In this document: one piece after another, positions 8,281-17,170 of the stretch
Layout: each line of letters opens with the position of its first letter
Position numbering within the stretch: the stretch's first letter is position 1
Source: DASZIT01 sp036489495
Lineage (GTDB): Bacteria > Actinomycetota > Acidimicrobiia > Acidimicrobiales > RAAP-2
Assembly: GCA_036489495.1 (NCBI GenBank)
Contig: DASXFR010000015.1
Span: 3,370 to 67,369 of the forward strand
DNA: 64,000 bases
Direction: 5' to 3'
Made by a program: the position numbers and the translations under genes
Notes under the pieces: generated by a model
The model's database searches: none
Told to the model about the DNA's origin: nothing
What the model saw: only the letters and a program-made list of their open reading frames with translations

Positions 8281-9189
8281 ATGAGCCCGAAGAATCGCCA
8301 GAAGAACGACTCCGCGGGCGATATTGCCGACGACGAATCATTCGAGGACGGCGACTTCGATGAGGACGCCGAGGATGATTCGTTCGACGACGTTGCCCAA
8401 GACGAGGGCGAGGACGACGAGGACTTCGAGGACTACGAGGAAGAAGACGACTACGAAGACGACGCCGAGGACGGCGCCGACGAGCTGGACGACGAACCTC
8501 CACGACGGGAGACGCCGGCCGAGAAGCGCAGGCGGATGGACAAGGTTCGGGCCAGCGCCATTTCCTCCAACATCGAGCCGGGGCAATCGAGTGTTTCGAC
8601 AAAATGGGCCATCGACCGCTTGGACGCACGGGAGAAGCGGTTCTCCTTTGTCGCCGCCGGTGGCGCCGCGCTGTTCGCCATCACCATCTACCTAGTCGAA
8701 ACCCAAAATCACAATTTCTGGTTGGCCAAGGGCCAGATCACACCGCAGACCACGCTGGTCGTCGGACTCATCGCCGGCGGACTGCTGGTCGCCGCCACCA
8801 TGTTGGGTCGCCGGGCTCCAGTTGGGTTTGTCGCCCTGTTCACCGGCGCCGCTTTCGGCGGCTCCTACCTGTTTCTGGGGTTGCCGTTCTTCGTCCTGGC
8901 CGTGTGGCTGCTGTACCGGTCCTACAAGATCCAAAAGGAAACCACCGCCAAACTCCGGGAGGCCGGAGGTGGCCCGAAGGCGCGGTCGACCCCCGCGACC
9001 CGCTCGACGGCGGCCCGCCCGGCGCGCCCGGCCGCCCCGGCGCGCCCGAGAACGGTGGCCGACGCCCGCCGGGCCCGCTCCAAGAAATCTTCGGGTCCGG
9101 TCGGCAACAAGCGGTACACCCCCAAGCGCCCCACTCCCCCGCCACCGAAACCCTCGAGGCGTGACCGCAAGGCGGCCGCCTCCGACTGA
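8281..9189 (+). CDS. Charge-segregated membrane protein, unknown function
   Basis: 302 residues, not recognised as a named family. Residues about 10-75 are almost all Asp/Glu; about 85-120 are mixed; about 122-215 hold three to four hydrophobic helices ('FSFVAAGGAALFAITIYLV', 'TLVVGLIAGGLLVAATML', 'PVGFVALFTGAAFGGSYL', 'FFVLAVWLLY'); residues 220-302 are Lys/Arg/Pro/Ala-rich. Such acidic head plus basic tail proteins occur in actinobacteria beside envelope or nucleoid functions, but no role is established. It is followed by the convergent TetR gene after 13 bp. Confidence 0.7.
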   Translation: MSPKNRQKNDSAGDIADDESFEDGDFDEDAEDDSFDDVAQDEGEDDEDFEDYEEEDDYEDDAEDGADELDDEPPRRETPAEKRRRMDKVRASAISSNIEPGQSSVSTKWAIDRLDAREKRFSFVAAGGAALFAITIYLVETQNHNFWLAKGQITPQTTLVVGLIAGGLLVAATMLGRRAPVGFVALFTGAAFGGSYLFLGLPFFVLAVWLLYRSYKIQKETTAKLREAGGGPKARSTPATRSTAARPARPAAPARPRTVADARRARSKKSSGPVGNKRYTPKRPTPPPPKPSRRDRKAAASD

Positions 9190-9202
9190 ACCCGCCGCCG
9201 AC

Positions 9203-9946
9203 CTACGGAACGGTGACGAGGGCCGAGCGCAACAGGTCGAGGATCTCTGTCCGTCGGCGCACCAGGGATCGAGCGGTCGGCTCTTCCCCGAGAGCCCGGA
9301 GCAGTTCGACTTCGGTGACCATCCCGATCACGGTGGAGTAGATAGCCAGCAACAACAGGCGCGGCTCGTGCCGTCGCATGTGACCGGAGTCCATCTCGGC
9401 TTCGAGGAATTGGGAGGCCCGGGCGACCAAGGGCTCCAGCGCCGCCACGAACCGGGTAGCGGCGGGCGGGCCGAGCCGACCCATCTCCCGGACCAAACCC
9501 AACAGTTCGGGCTGGCGGGCCGCCAGTCGGAACACCGAACGCACCACCGCTTCGACTCGCACCCATCCGGTGCCAGCGGTAGCCAACGATCCCTCCAATG
9601 CCACCGACAGCTCGATGACGCTCCGATCGATCACCGCGTCGAGAAGGACCTCCTTGGACGGGAACCAGTAGAGGATTGTCTGCTTGCGTACCTCCAGCCC
9701 AGCGGCCAGCGCGTCGAGCGAGGTCGCCTCGTAGCCTCGGGTGGCGAACGAGGCCAGCGCGGCGTCGAGGATCCGCGCCGGGGTGCTGGTTTCGTCGGCG
9801 ATCCCGTTGCTGGTCGGCATCGGGCGGGGCCGGCCCTTGTCCCGGCCTCCGAGTCCAGCGGACCCCCCGGGGCGGGCGGAACCTGAGCGTCCGGCCGAGC
9901 CGGTTGAACCTGGGGCCCTCGGGGGCGATGCGCTCGACTCGGTCAC
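9203..9946 (-). CDS. TetR family regulator of the acyl reductase cluster
   Basis: TetR-type repressor: 'ARILDAALASFATRGYEATS', 'DALAAGLEVRKQTILYWFPS', 'KEVLLDAVID' form the DNA-binding domain, followed by a helical ligand domain. As written it starts at a GTG at 9946 touching the palindrome; an internal ATG at 9820 is an alternative, since residues 1-42 are Gly/Pro/Arg/Ser-rich and unlike a TetR N-terminus. It is divergent from the fatty acyl-CoA reductase operon with only 23 bp between the GTG starts, so it probably controls both directions. Confidence 0.85.
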   Translation of the reverse strand: MTESSASPPRAPGSTGSAGRSGSARPGGSAGLGGRDKGRPRPMPTSNGIADETSTPARILDAALASFATRGYEATSLDALAAGLEVRKQTILYWFPSKEVLLDAVIDRSVIELSVALEGSLATAGTGWVRVEAVVRSVFRLAARQPELLGLVREMGRLGPPAATRFVAALEPLVARASQFLEAEMDSGHMRRHEPRLLLLAIYSTVIGMVTEVELLRALGEEPTARSLVRRRTEILDLLRSALVTVP

Positions 9947-9947
9947 T

Positions 9948-9959
9948 TACCATATGGTA
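9948..9959. promoter_or_regulatory. Perfect 12-bp palindrome, probable TetR operator
   Basis: TACCATATGGTA is an exact inverted repeat centred between the divergent starts at 9946 and 9970. Its position over both starts suits a repressor acting on leaderless or near-leaderless transcripts. Site sequence is seen; repressor identity is inferred from adjacency. Confidence 0.65.
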
Positions 9960-9969
9960 GACAGATCTG

Positions 9970-12438
9970 GTGACCCGTGTTCGTGACGCCCTGGCGGGCA
10001 AGCGATTCTTCATCACCGGCGCCACCGGTTTTCTGGGAACGGCCCTGGTCGAGAGGCTGTTGCGCACCGTTCCCGACTGTGAGGTGGTGCTCCTCATCCG
10101 ACCCACCCGTCGGTCGAGCCCGATGCAGCGGGCCACCAAGGAGATCCTCAAAAACGACTGCTTCGACCGCCTGCGGCAGGAGACGGGAGACGACTTCGAC
10201 GCCCGAGTGACCAGCCGGGTCACCGCGGTGGCCGGCGATGTCGCCACCGACGGACTGGGTCTGGACGACGAGGGACGACGCCAGCTTTCCCACACCGACA
10301 TCGTCATCCACTCGGCGGCATCGGTGAGTTTCGATGCCCCGCTGGATGCCGCCGTCGAGGTCAACCTGCTCGGTCCCTCCCGGGTGGCCGAGGCCACCGT
10401 CAACGCCCGCCAAGCCGCCAACCAAGACGGGCGCACCGGGCCGATCCATTTCATCCCGGTCTCCACCGCCTATGTGGCCGGGACCCATCAGGGCGAGGCG
10501 AAGGAAGAACTGCTGGAGGGCAACCGGTACAGCCTCGACGTGGCCTGGAAGGGCGAAGTCGACGCCGCCCGCCGCCAGCGCGGCGACAGCGAGGCCGAAT
10601 CCCGACGGCCCGAGCGGCTACGCGCCTTCGCCAAGGCGGCCCGCAGCGAGCTGGGCGGGGCCGGCCTCCACCTGCTGGCCGAACGGGCCGAACGGCTGCG
10701 GGAGGATTGGGTCAAGAAGCAACTGGTCGAGATCGGCAAGCTCCGGGCCCAGTCACTCGGTTGGCCCGACGCCTATCCGTATACCAAGGCCCTCGGCGAG
10801 CGGGCGCTGATCTCCCAGTACGGCGACACCCTGCCCATCACCATCATCCGCCCCTCCATCATCGAGTCGGCGCTGACCGAGCCGCGTCCGGGTTGGATCC
10901 GAGGCTTCCGGATGGCCGAGCCGATCATCGTCTCCTATGCCCGGGGGCTGTTGAAGGAATTCCCCGGGGTCGCCGAAGGGGTGACCGACGTCATCCCGGT
11001 GGACCTGGTGGTGGCCACCATCATCGCCGTCAGCGGCGAGGCTCTCCTCGACGTCTCCGGGGCCTCCGACGCCGGGGACACCTCCAACTACCAAGGCCCG
11101 AGCGTCTACCACGTGGCCTCCGGGGTTCGGAACCCGTTCAACTATGGGCGGCTGGTCAAGCTGATCCGGGAGTGGTTCACCGAACACCCCCTCTACGACG
11201 CCGACGGCCAACCCATCATGGTTCCCGAGTGGTCGTTCCCCGGCCGGGGCCGGGTCCAGCAGCAGTTGACCCGGGCGTCAAAGGCCATGGACCTGGCCGA
11301 GCGGGTGGTCGGCTCGCTGCCCATCCGCGGTCGGCAGGCCACCTGGATGGCCGCCCTGGAAGAGAAGCACCTGTTGGCCGATCGGGCGCTCGGCTACGTC
11401 GAGTTGTACGGCGCCTACACCGAGACCGAAGCCCGTTACCGGGTCGACCGGCTGCTCGCCCTCTGGGACCGGATGGACGAGGACGACCGTCAGACCTACG
11501 GCCTCGACCCGGCCATGGTCGACTGGGACCGCTACATCCGGGAGATCCATCTCCCCTCCATCGTCGAGCACGCCCGGGTCCGGACCACCCCGGGGAAGTC
11601 GATCCAGCCGTCCCGGGTCGACCGGGCCCGCAAGGCGATCCTCTCCCCCGACCGTCATCTGGCCGCCTTCGACCTCGAGAACACCCTCATCGCCGCCAAC
11701 GTGGTCGACTCCTACGCCTGGCTGGCCTCCCGTCATCTCCCCGCCGGGGAACGGGTGGCGTTCGTCGCCGACCTGGTGCGGGAAGCGCCCTCCCTCCTCG
11801 CCCTCGACCGGCGCGACCGGGGCGACTTCCTCCGGTCGTTCTACCGGCGCTACGAGGACGCGCCGGTGGCCCGGCTCCAAGACGACGGCTGGGAGCTCTT
11901 CCACGACCAGCTGCTGACCAAGTCGTTCCCGGCCGCCATCGCCCGGGTGCGGAAGCACCGGGCCCTCGGCCACCGCACCATCCTCATCACCGGGGCCCTC
12001 GACTTCGTGGTCGAGCCGCTCCGCCCGCTGTTCGACGAGATCGTCTGCGCCCGGCTCAGCCAGGCCGGCGGCCGCTACACCGGACGACTGGCCGAGCTGC
12101 CTCCCATTGGCGAGGCCCGGGCCCTGGTGTTGGCCGACTACGCCGAGGCCGAGGGCCTCGATCTCTCCGAGTCGATGGCCTACGCCGACTCGGCCAGCGA
12201 TCTGCCGATGCTGGAGGCGGTGGGCTTCCCGGTGGCGGTGAACCCGGAGACCAAGCTGGCCGCCATCGCCCGCCGGCGCGGATGGCACGTCGAGCACTGG
12301 GAGAAGGCCGACGGCGGCGCCCAGCCCCTCCTTCCGCTCGGACCCATCGACACCCGTGACGCCGGGCGCCGGGGCCGCACCTCGGCCGCCGCCCTGTCCG
12401 GGCGGTCCCGACGGCTGGCCGGAGACGGCGTCCGGTGA
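9970..12438 (+). CDS. Fatty acyl-CoA reductase (SDR)-HAD-IB hydrolase fusion
   Basis: 822 residues in two parts. Residues about 1-540 are an extended short-chain dehydrogenase of the fatty acyl-CoA reductase (male sterility) type: nucleotide-binding 'FFITGATGFLGTALVERLL' near the N-terminus and active-site Tyr269/Lys273 (YPYTK). Residues about 560-800 are a HAD-IB phosphatase-like domain: 'AAFDLENTL' (D568, E570, T572), 'TILITGALDFVVEPL', and 'YADSASDLPML'. The usual second Asp of DxDxT is Glu here. The family reduces acyl-CoA to alcohol or aldehyde using NADPH; the HAD domain's role is not known. GTG start at 9970, no strong ribosome site. The next gene overlaps its stop (GTGA). Confidence 0.85.
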   Translation: MTRVRDALAGKRFFITGATGFLGTALVERLLRTVPDCEVVLLIRPTRRSSPMQRATKEILKNDCFDRLRQETGDDFDARVTSRVTAVAGDVATDGLGLDDEGRRQLSHTDIVIHSAASVSFDAPLDAAVEVNLLGPSRVAEATVNARQAANQDGRTGPIHFIPVSTAYVAGTHQGEAKEELLEGNRYSLDVAWKGEVDAARRQRGDSEAESRRPERLRAFAKAARSELGGAGLHLLAERAERLREDWVKKQLVEIGKLRAQSLGWPDAYPYTKALGERALISQYGDTLPITIIRPSIIESALTEPRPGWIRGFRMAEPIIVSYARGLLKEFPGVAEGVTDVIPVDLVVATIIAVSGEALLDVSGASDAGDTSNYQGPSVYHVASGVRNPFNYGRLVKLIREWFTEHPLYDADGQPIMVPEWSFPGRGRVQQQLTRASKAMDLAERVVGSLPIRGRQATWMAALEEKHLLADRALGYVELYGAYTETEARYRVDRLLALWDRMDEDDRQTYGLDPAMVDWDRYIREIHLPSIVEHARVRTTPGKSIQPSRVDRARKAILSPDRHLAAFDLENTLIAANVVDSYAWLASRHLPAGERVAFVADLVREAPSLLALDRRDRGDFLRSFYRRYEDAPVARLQDDGWELFHDQLLTKSFPAAIARVRKHRALGHRTILITGALDFVVEPLRPLFDEIVCARLSQAGGRYTGRLAELPPIGEARALVLADYAEAEGLDLSESMAYADSASDLPMLEAVGFPVAVNPETKLAAIARRRGWHVEHWEKADGGAQPLLPLGPIDTRDAGRRGRTSAAALSGRSRRLAGDGVR

Positions 12439-13673
12439 AGGCACTGGTGTTCGAGCGCAACCTCCCGCGCTTCGCCGCCTCCCGGGTAGCGTCGGTGTTC
12501 GGATCCGGCCGGGGTGCTGGCATCGGGCCGCTCCAATTCCTGGACGCGGTGCCGCCCGAGGCGCCGGGCGACGACTGGTTCCACCTCCGCCCCCTGCTGT
12601 CCGGCATCTGCGGGTCGGATCTGGCCACCCTCGACGGCCGGAGCTCCCGCTATTTCGAGGACATCGTCAGCTTCCCCTTCGTCCCCGGCCACGAAGTCGT
12701 CGGGGTCCTGGAGGACGGCGGCGTCGATTACGCCGGGACCGAACTTGCCCCCGGCACCCGGGCGGTCGTCGAGCCGGTCCTCGGATGCGCCCCCCGGCAT
12801 ATCCAGCCGGCTTGCCCCCAGTGCGGCACCGGTCACTACGGACTCTGCGAGAACCTGGCCTTCGGGGATCTCGCCCCCGGACTCCAGACCGGCTTCTGTG
12901 CTGACACCGGCGGCGGCTGGTCGGCGGCCGGCCTGGTCGCCCATCGCTCGCAGCTCCATTCGGTTCCCGAGCCGTTCACCGACGAGGACGCGGTCATCGT
13001 CGAGCCGACCGCCTGCGCGGTGCACGCCGCGCTGTCCGGCCGGATCGAACCGGACGACACCGTGGCCGTGGTCGGGGCCGGGACCCTCGGGCTCGCCACC
13101 ATCGCCGCCCTTCACCATCTGGTGCGGCCCGCCACTGCTTGCGTGGTGGTGGCCGGGGCCAAGCATCCCCATCAGCGGCGGGTGGCCGAATCATTGGGCG
13201 CCGACATCGTCGTCCCGCCTGATCAGCTGGCCCGGGCCGTGCGCCGGCAGGCGGGATCGCTGGTTCTGGCCGGCCGGCTCACCGGCGGGGCGGATGTGGT
13301 GTTCGACTGCGTGGGCTCGTCGGAGTCGTTGACCCAGTCATTGGCCATGGTCCGGCCCCGCGGCCGGGTGGTGGTGGTCGGGATGCCGACCAAGGTGTCG
13401 GTCGACCTGGCGCCGTTGTGGCACCGCGAGCTGACCCTGGTCGGCGCCTACGCCTATGGCACCGAGACGGCGGCGAGCCCGAAGGCCGAGCCGCCGAGAA
13501 CCTTCGAGATGGCCATCGACCTGGTGGCCGAGGCCGGACTCGGCTCGCTGGTATCCGCCGGCTACCCGCTCGACCGCTACGAAGAGGCGATCGTCCATGC
13601 CGGGTCGGCCGGTCGTCGCGGGGCGGTCAAGGTGGTGTTCGATCTTCGCAATCGGAAAGGACGCAATCGTTGA
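12435..13673 (+). CDS. Zinc-dependent alcohol dehydrogenase (MDR family)
   Basis: 412-residue medium-chain dehydrogenase/reductase. The catalytic zinc motif 'GICGSDLATL', 'PGHEVVGVL', a structural zinc cluster of the type C-x(n)-'CPQCGTGHYGLC', and the Rossmann 'VAVVGAGTLGLATIAAL' are all visible, with 'VVVVGMP' near the coenzyme end. Starts at GTG 12435 inside the upstream stop and overlaps the next start, so it is translationally coupled. Likely oxidises or reduces an alcohol/aldehyde tied to the acyl reductase upstream (inference). Substrate not readable. Confidence 0.88.
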   Translation: MKALVFERNLPRFAASRVASVFGSGRGAGIGPLQFLDAVPPEAPGDDWFHLRPLLSGICGSDLATLDGRSSRYFEDIVSFPFVPGHEVVGVLEDGGVDYAGTELAPGTRAVVEPVLGCAPRHIQPACPQCGTGHYGLCENLAFGDLAPGLQTGFCADTGGGWSAAGLVAHRSQLHSVPEPFTDEDAVIVEPTACAVHAALSGRIEPDDTVAVVGAGTLGLATIAALHHLVRPATACVVVAGAKHPHQRRVAESLGADIVVPPDQLARAVRRQAGSLVLAGRLTGGADVVFDCVGSSESLTQSLAMVRPRGRVVVVGMPTKVSVDLAPLWHRELTLVGAYAYGTETAASPKAEPPRTFEMAIDLVAEAGLGSLVSAGYPLDRYEEAIVHAGSAGRRGAVKVVFDLRNRKGRNR

Positions 13674-15256
13674 GCCCCAGGCCCGGATTTGTGCTCGAGG
13701 TCGACCGCTCCACCCCACCCACCCTGTACTGGCACGGTGAACGGTTCCGGCTGGAACGTCTGCCGGAGGGGAGCCGGGTGATCTACGCCCCCGAGCCCAT
13801 CGACCCGCTGGAGGATCCCTCGGCCGCCATCCGCCACGCCCTCCAGAGCCCGCTCGGGGACAAGGACCCGCTGCCGTCGCTGCTGCGGGCGGGCATGAAG
13901 CTGACCATCGCCTTCGACGACATCTCCCTGCCGCTTCCCCCCATGGAACGGCCCGACATCCGGCAACTGGTCATCGAACAGGTCCTGGACATGGCCGCCG
14001 ACGCCGGGGTGGACGACGTGGAGCTCATCGTCGCCCTCGCCCTCCACCGGCGGATGACCGAGCCCGAGCTCCGTCACGCCCTCGGCGACCGCATCTACGA
14101 CGCCTTCGCCCCCAACGGGCTGCTCACCCAGCACGACGCCGAGGATCCCGACGCCCTGGTCCACCTGGGCCAGACCGACCACGGGGAGGACGTCGAGATC
14201 AACAAGCGGGCGGCGGAGAGCGACCTGTTGGTCTACGTCAACATCAACCTGGTGGCCATGGACGGCGGGCACAAGAGTGTCGCCACCGGCCTGGCCAGCT
14301 ACAAGAGCCTCCGCCACCACCACAATCCCCAGACCATGCAGAAGAGCCGGTCGTTCATGGACCAGCACCACTCGGAGCTGCACACTTCCAACTGGCGGAT
14401 GGGCCGGCTCATCGCCGATTACATCAACGTGTTCCAGATCGAGACCAACCTCAACAACGACGCGTTCCCGCCCGCCTTCGGCTTTCTCCAGAAGCGCGAG
14501 TGGGAATGGAGCGTGAAGGACCGCGTCGCCTTCCTCGGGGCGTCGAAAGCTCTCGACCGCACCCCGGCCAAGTACGCCCGTCAGATCTTCCACTCGGTCA
14601 AGTCACCCCACCGGATGACCGCCGTCCAGGCCGGCGAAGTCGAGGCCGTCCACGCGGTGACCACCGACAACGTCTGGAAGCAACAAGGTGTCCGGGTGGA
14701 AGGCCAGACCGACATCTTGTCGATGGGCCTCCCCTACATCAGCCCGTACAACGTCAACTCGATCCTCAACCCGATCCTGGTTGCCTGCCTGGGCCTCGGC
14801 TACTTCTTCAACATGTACCGGGGCAAGCCGCTGGTGCGGGAGGGCGGAGTGGTGATCATGAGCCACCCGACCCCGTGGGAGTTCAACCCGGTCCACCACC
14901 CGAGCTACATCGACTTCTTCGAACAGGTGTTGAGCGAGACCACCGATCCGATCGAGGTGGCCAAGGGTTTCGAGGAGTCGTTCGCCACCGACCCGTGGTA
15001 CATCCACCTCTACCGGACCGGCCACGCCTACCACGGGGTCCATCCGTTCTACATGTGGTACTGGTGCGCCCACGCCTTGCAGCACCTGGGCGGGGTGATC
15101 ATCGTCGGAGGCGATCCCGCCGCCGTCCATCGGCTCGGTTTCCGGGTGGCATCGACCATGGCCGACGCCCTGGAGATGGCCACCGACATCGTCGGGCCGT
15201 CGCCGACCCTCACCCATGTCCACACCCCCCCGATCCTGATGTCCGACGTGCAATGA
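13670..15256 (+). CDS. DUF2088 / LarA-like racemase family protein
   Basis: 528 residues. The N-terminal half resembles the LarA N-terminal domain (DUF2088): 'LTIAFDDISLPLPPMERPDI', 'VELIVALALHRRMTEPEL', and 'MDGGHKSVATG' (Lys202), which aligns with the region holding the nickel-pincer cofactor lysine in lactate racemase. The C-terminal half ('GVVIMSHPTPWEFNP', 'YWCAHALQHLGGVIIVGG') is longer than classic LarA. I chose TTG at 13670 (GGAAAGGA upstream, overlapping the preceding stop). No larB, larC or larE is in the window. It may be a racemase or epimerase of a hydroxy acid, or a non-nickel relative; function is open. Confidence 0.75.
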   Translation: MSPRPGFVLEVDRSTPPTLYWHGERFRLERLPEGSRVIYAPEPIDPLEDPSAAIRHALQSPLGDKDPLPSLLRAGMKLTIAFDDISLPLPPMERPDIRQLVIEQVLDMAADAGVDDVELIVALALHRRMTEPELRHALGDRIYDAFAPNGLLTQHDAEDPDALVHLGQTDHGEDVEINKRAAESDLLVYVNINLVAMDGGHKSVATGLASYKSLRHHHNPQTMQKSRSFMDQHHSELHTSNWRMGRLIADYINVFQIETNLNNDAFPPAFGFLQKREWEWSVKDRVAFLGASKALDRTPAKYARQIFHSVKSPHRMTAVQAGEVEAVHAVTTDNVWKQQGVRVEGQTDILSMGLPYISPYNVNSILNPILVACLGLGYFFNMYRGKPLVREGGVVIMSHPTPWEFNPVHHPSYIDFFEQVLSETTDPIEVAKGFEESFATDPWYIHLYRTGHAYHGVHPFYMWYWCAHALQHLGGVIIVGGDPAAVHRLGFRVASTMADALEMATDIVGPSPTLTHVHTPPILMSDVQ

Positions 15257-16323
15257 CCAACCACGGGTCGTCTCGATCCCTGCTGAAGCCCCGGGCGGTG
15301 CGGGCCGATGCCGCCCTCGGCACCGCCCGGAGCCGGGCCGCCGCCGCCCTTAGGCGCCTGTCCCCCGCTGACATCGCCTCCCGGGCCGGCCGCCGTCGGT
15401 TCCCGCTGGCCGCCCCGAGCTGGCCCGAGAGTGTCCCCCGCCCGGCCCCCGAGCACGACCTCGGGGTCGACTACGACACCGAGTGGTCCCGCAAATACCC
15501 GGTGCGTCTGGCCCGGGCCATGCTCACCGACAACGTCACCCGGCCGCTGGCCCGGGTCATCGCCGATCCGCTGGTCCGGGGCGACGAATACCTGACCACC
15601 CTCGAGGCTCCGGTGATCTTCGCCGCCAACCACACCAGCCACATCGACACCCCGCTGCTGATGACCTGCCTGCCGATGCGCTTCCGGCATCGCACCGTGG
15701 TGGCGGCGGCGGCCGACTACTTCTTCGACCGGCGCTGGAAGGCCGACCTCTTCGCCTTCTCGCTGGCCGCGATTCCGATCGAGCGGAACAAGGTCAACCG
15801 GCGGTCTGCCCAGCTGGCCATCGACCTGGTGGAGGACGGCTGGAACCTGATCATCTACCCCGAGGGCGGCCGGTCGCCCGACGGCTGGGGCCAGATCTAC
15901 CGGGGCGGGGCCGCCTATCTCAGCGTCAGGACCGGACGCCCGGTGGTGCCGGTCCACCTCCAGGGCACCGGGCACGTATTGCCCAAGGGGGGCAAAGGGG
16001 TCCGGCGCACCCGCACCACCGTCACCTTCGGTACCCCGTTGGTGCCCGACGAGGGTGAGGATGCCCGTCGCTTCGGGGTGCGGATCGAAGCCGCGGTGGC
16101 CACCCTGGCCGACGAGACCACCACCGACTGGTGGACGGCCCGGCGCCGGTCGGTGATGGGAACCACCCCACCGCTCCAGGGACCCGACGTGGCCGCCTGG
16201 CGACGCTCGTGGGCCCTCCCCGAAGCCACCTCGGCGACCTCGAACGTCGACGCCGACATCGATGGCATCGACTGGCCCCGCCGGACCGAGTGGCCACGGC
16301 GGACCGGCTCCCGGAGCCAGTAG
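15253..16323 (+). CDS. PlsC-type 1-acylglycerol-3-phosphate acyltransferase
   Basis: 356 residues. The acyltransferase domain has motif I 'NHTSHIDTPLL' (H-x4-D), 'AAIPIERNKVN', 'LIIYPEGGRSPDG' (motif III) and 'VPVHLQGTG'. The first 100 residues are a basic, Ala/Arg-rich extension seen in actinobacterial members. ATG at 15253 overlaps the previous stop (ATGA). As fourth gene of the FAR-ADH-LarA-like operon it probably esterifies the product of the upstream reductions or supplies phosphatidic acid for it. Exact acceptor unknown. Membrane-associated by family. Confidence 0.88.
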   Translation: MTNHGSSRSLLKPRAVRADAALGTARSRAAAALRRLSPADIASRAGRRRFPLAAPSWPESVPRPAPEHDLGVDYDTEWSRKYPVRLARAMLTDNVTRPLARVIADPLVRGDEYLTTLEAPVIFAANHTSHIDTPLLMTCLPMRFRHRTVVAAAADYFFDRRWKADLFAFSLAAIPIERNKVNRRSAQLAIDLVEDGWNLIIYPEGGRSPDGWGQIYRGGAAYLSVRTGRPVVPVHLQGTGHVLPKGGKGVRRTRTTVTFGTPLVPDEGEDARRFGVRIEAAVATLADETTTDWWTARRRSVMGTTPPLQGPDVAAWRRSWALPEATSATSNVDADIDGIDWPRRTEWPRRTGSRSQ

Positions 16324-16360
16324 CCGGAGCCAGGGAAAGGTCACGCCACCGAGGAAGGAG

Positions 16361-17170
16361 TCAGCCTCGACCCCGGCGCACCCGACCTGCGCGGGTCGAC
16401 CGGAGGCTGCCCACCCCGGCCAGGCGGTCGGCACGGAGGGCGCTCTCCTCCCCGTCGTCGAGGACGACCGGAGGGAGGGTCCGGCCGCGGGATGCCAGCG
16501 CCCACCCCAGCAGCAGATCGGCCAGCGCTACATTCCGGGCCAGCACCGGTCCGTGGAGATAGGTGCCCACCACCCGTTGGGTCCAGGCGCCCTCGGTCCC
16601 GTCGCCGCCCCCGTTCCCGACCCCGGTGATGACCCGGGCGAGGGGAGAGGCCTCCGGCCCGATGGTGGTCACCCCACCGTGGTTCTCGAAGCCGGTCAGC
16701 AGCGGAAGCGGGGAACCGTCAGCGCTCCGAGGGGCGGCGTCGTCGACGGCGGCCACCAGCTCCCCCACCGCCCGCAAATTGGTTCCCTTCCGGGTGGTCA
16801 CATCCAGGAGTCCGAGACCGTCGTGGGGTCGGTCGGCGGCATCGGGGAATTGACGCCCCAGGAGCTGGAAGCCGGCGCAGACTCCGAGGACCACCGCACC
16901 GTCGGCCGCGGCTCGCAACAAGGTGCCGTCGGCGATCAGCGTGGTCGCCGCCCGGACCTGCGGGCCGTCCTCCCCACCCCCGAGGCAGTAGAGGTCGCCT
17001 CGGGGCAGCGGTCGGTCGGACGGCGCCTGGATCAGGTTCACCTCCACCCCTCGCCACTCGGCCCGGCGGGCCAGCACCAGCCCGTTCCCACCGTCGCCGT
17101 AGGTGCCGAGGAGATCGGGGTAGATGACGACCACCGTCAACGCCGGCCGGCGACCGGCGCTGGCGATCAC
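16361..17170 (-). CDS. gatD: Lipid II isoglutaminyl synthase, glutamine amidotransferase subunit
   Basis: 269-residue class I glutamine amidotransferase of the CobB/CobQ type. 'VVIYPDLLGTYGDGGNGLVL' begins the domain, 'GVCAGFQLLG' carries the nucleophilic Cys, and 'GTYLHGP' the catalytic His. With MurT it amidates the D-glutamate of lipid II stem peptide to isoglutamine in actinobacteria and Gram-positives. GTG start at 17170 overlaps the murT stop (GTGA). GatD supplies ammonia to MurT. A CobQ-like enzyme is the alternative but the murT partner settles the call. Confidence 0.92.
   Translation of the reverse strand: MIASAGRRPALTVVVIYPDLLGTYGDGGNGLVLARRAEWRGVEVNLIQAPSDRPLPRGDLYCLGGGEDGPQVRAATTLIADGTLLRAAADGAVVLGVCAGFQLLGRQFPDAADRPHDGLGLLDVTTRKGTNLRAVGELVAAVDDAAPRSADGSPLPLLTGFENHGGVTTIGPEASPLARVITGVGNGGGDGTEGAWTQRVVGTYLHGPVLARNVALADLLLGWALASRGRTLPPVVLDDGEESALRADRLAGVGSLRSTRAGRVRRGRG

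Noticed and set aside
10707..12359. 550-codon frame within the acyl reductase gene
   Set aside because: Arg/Gly/Pro-rich shadow typical of GC-rich genes; no motif.
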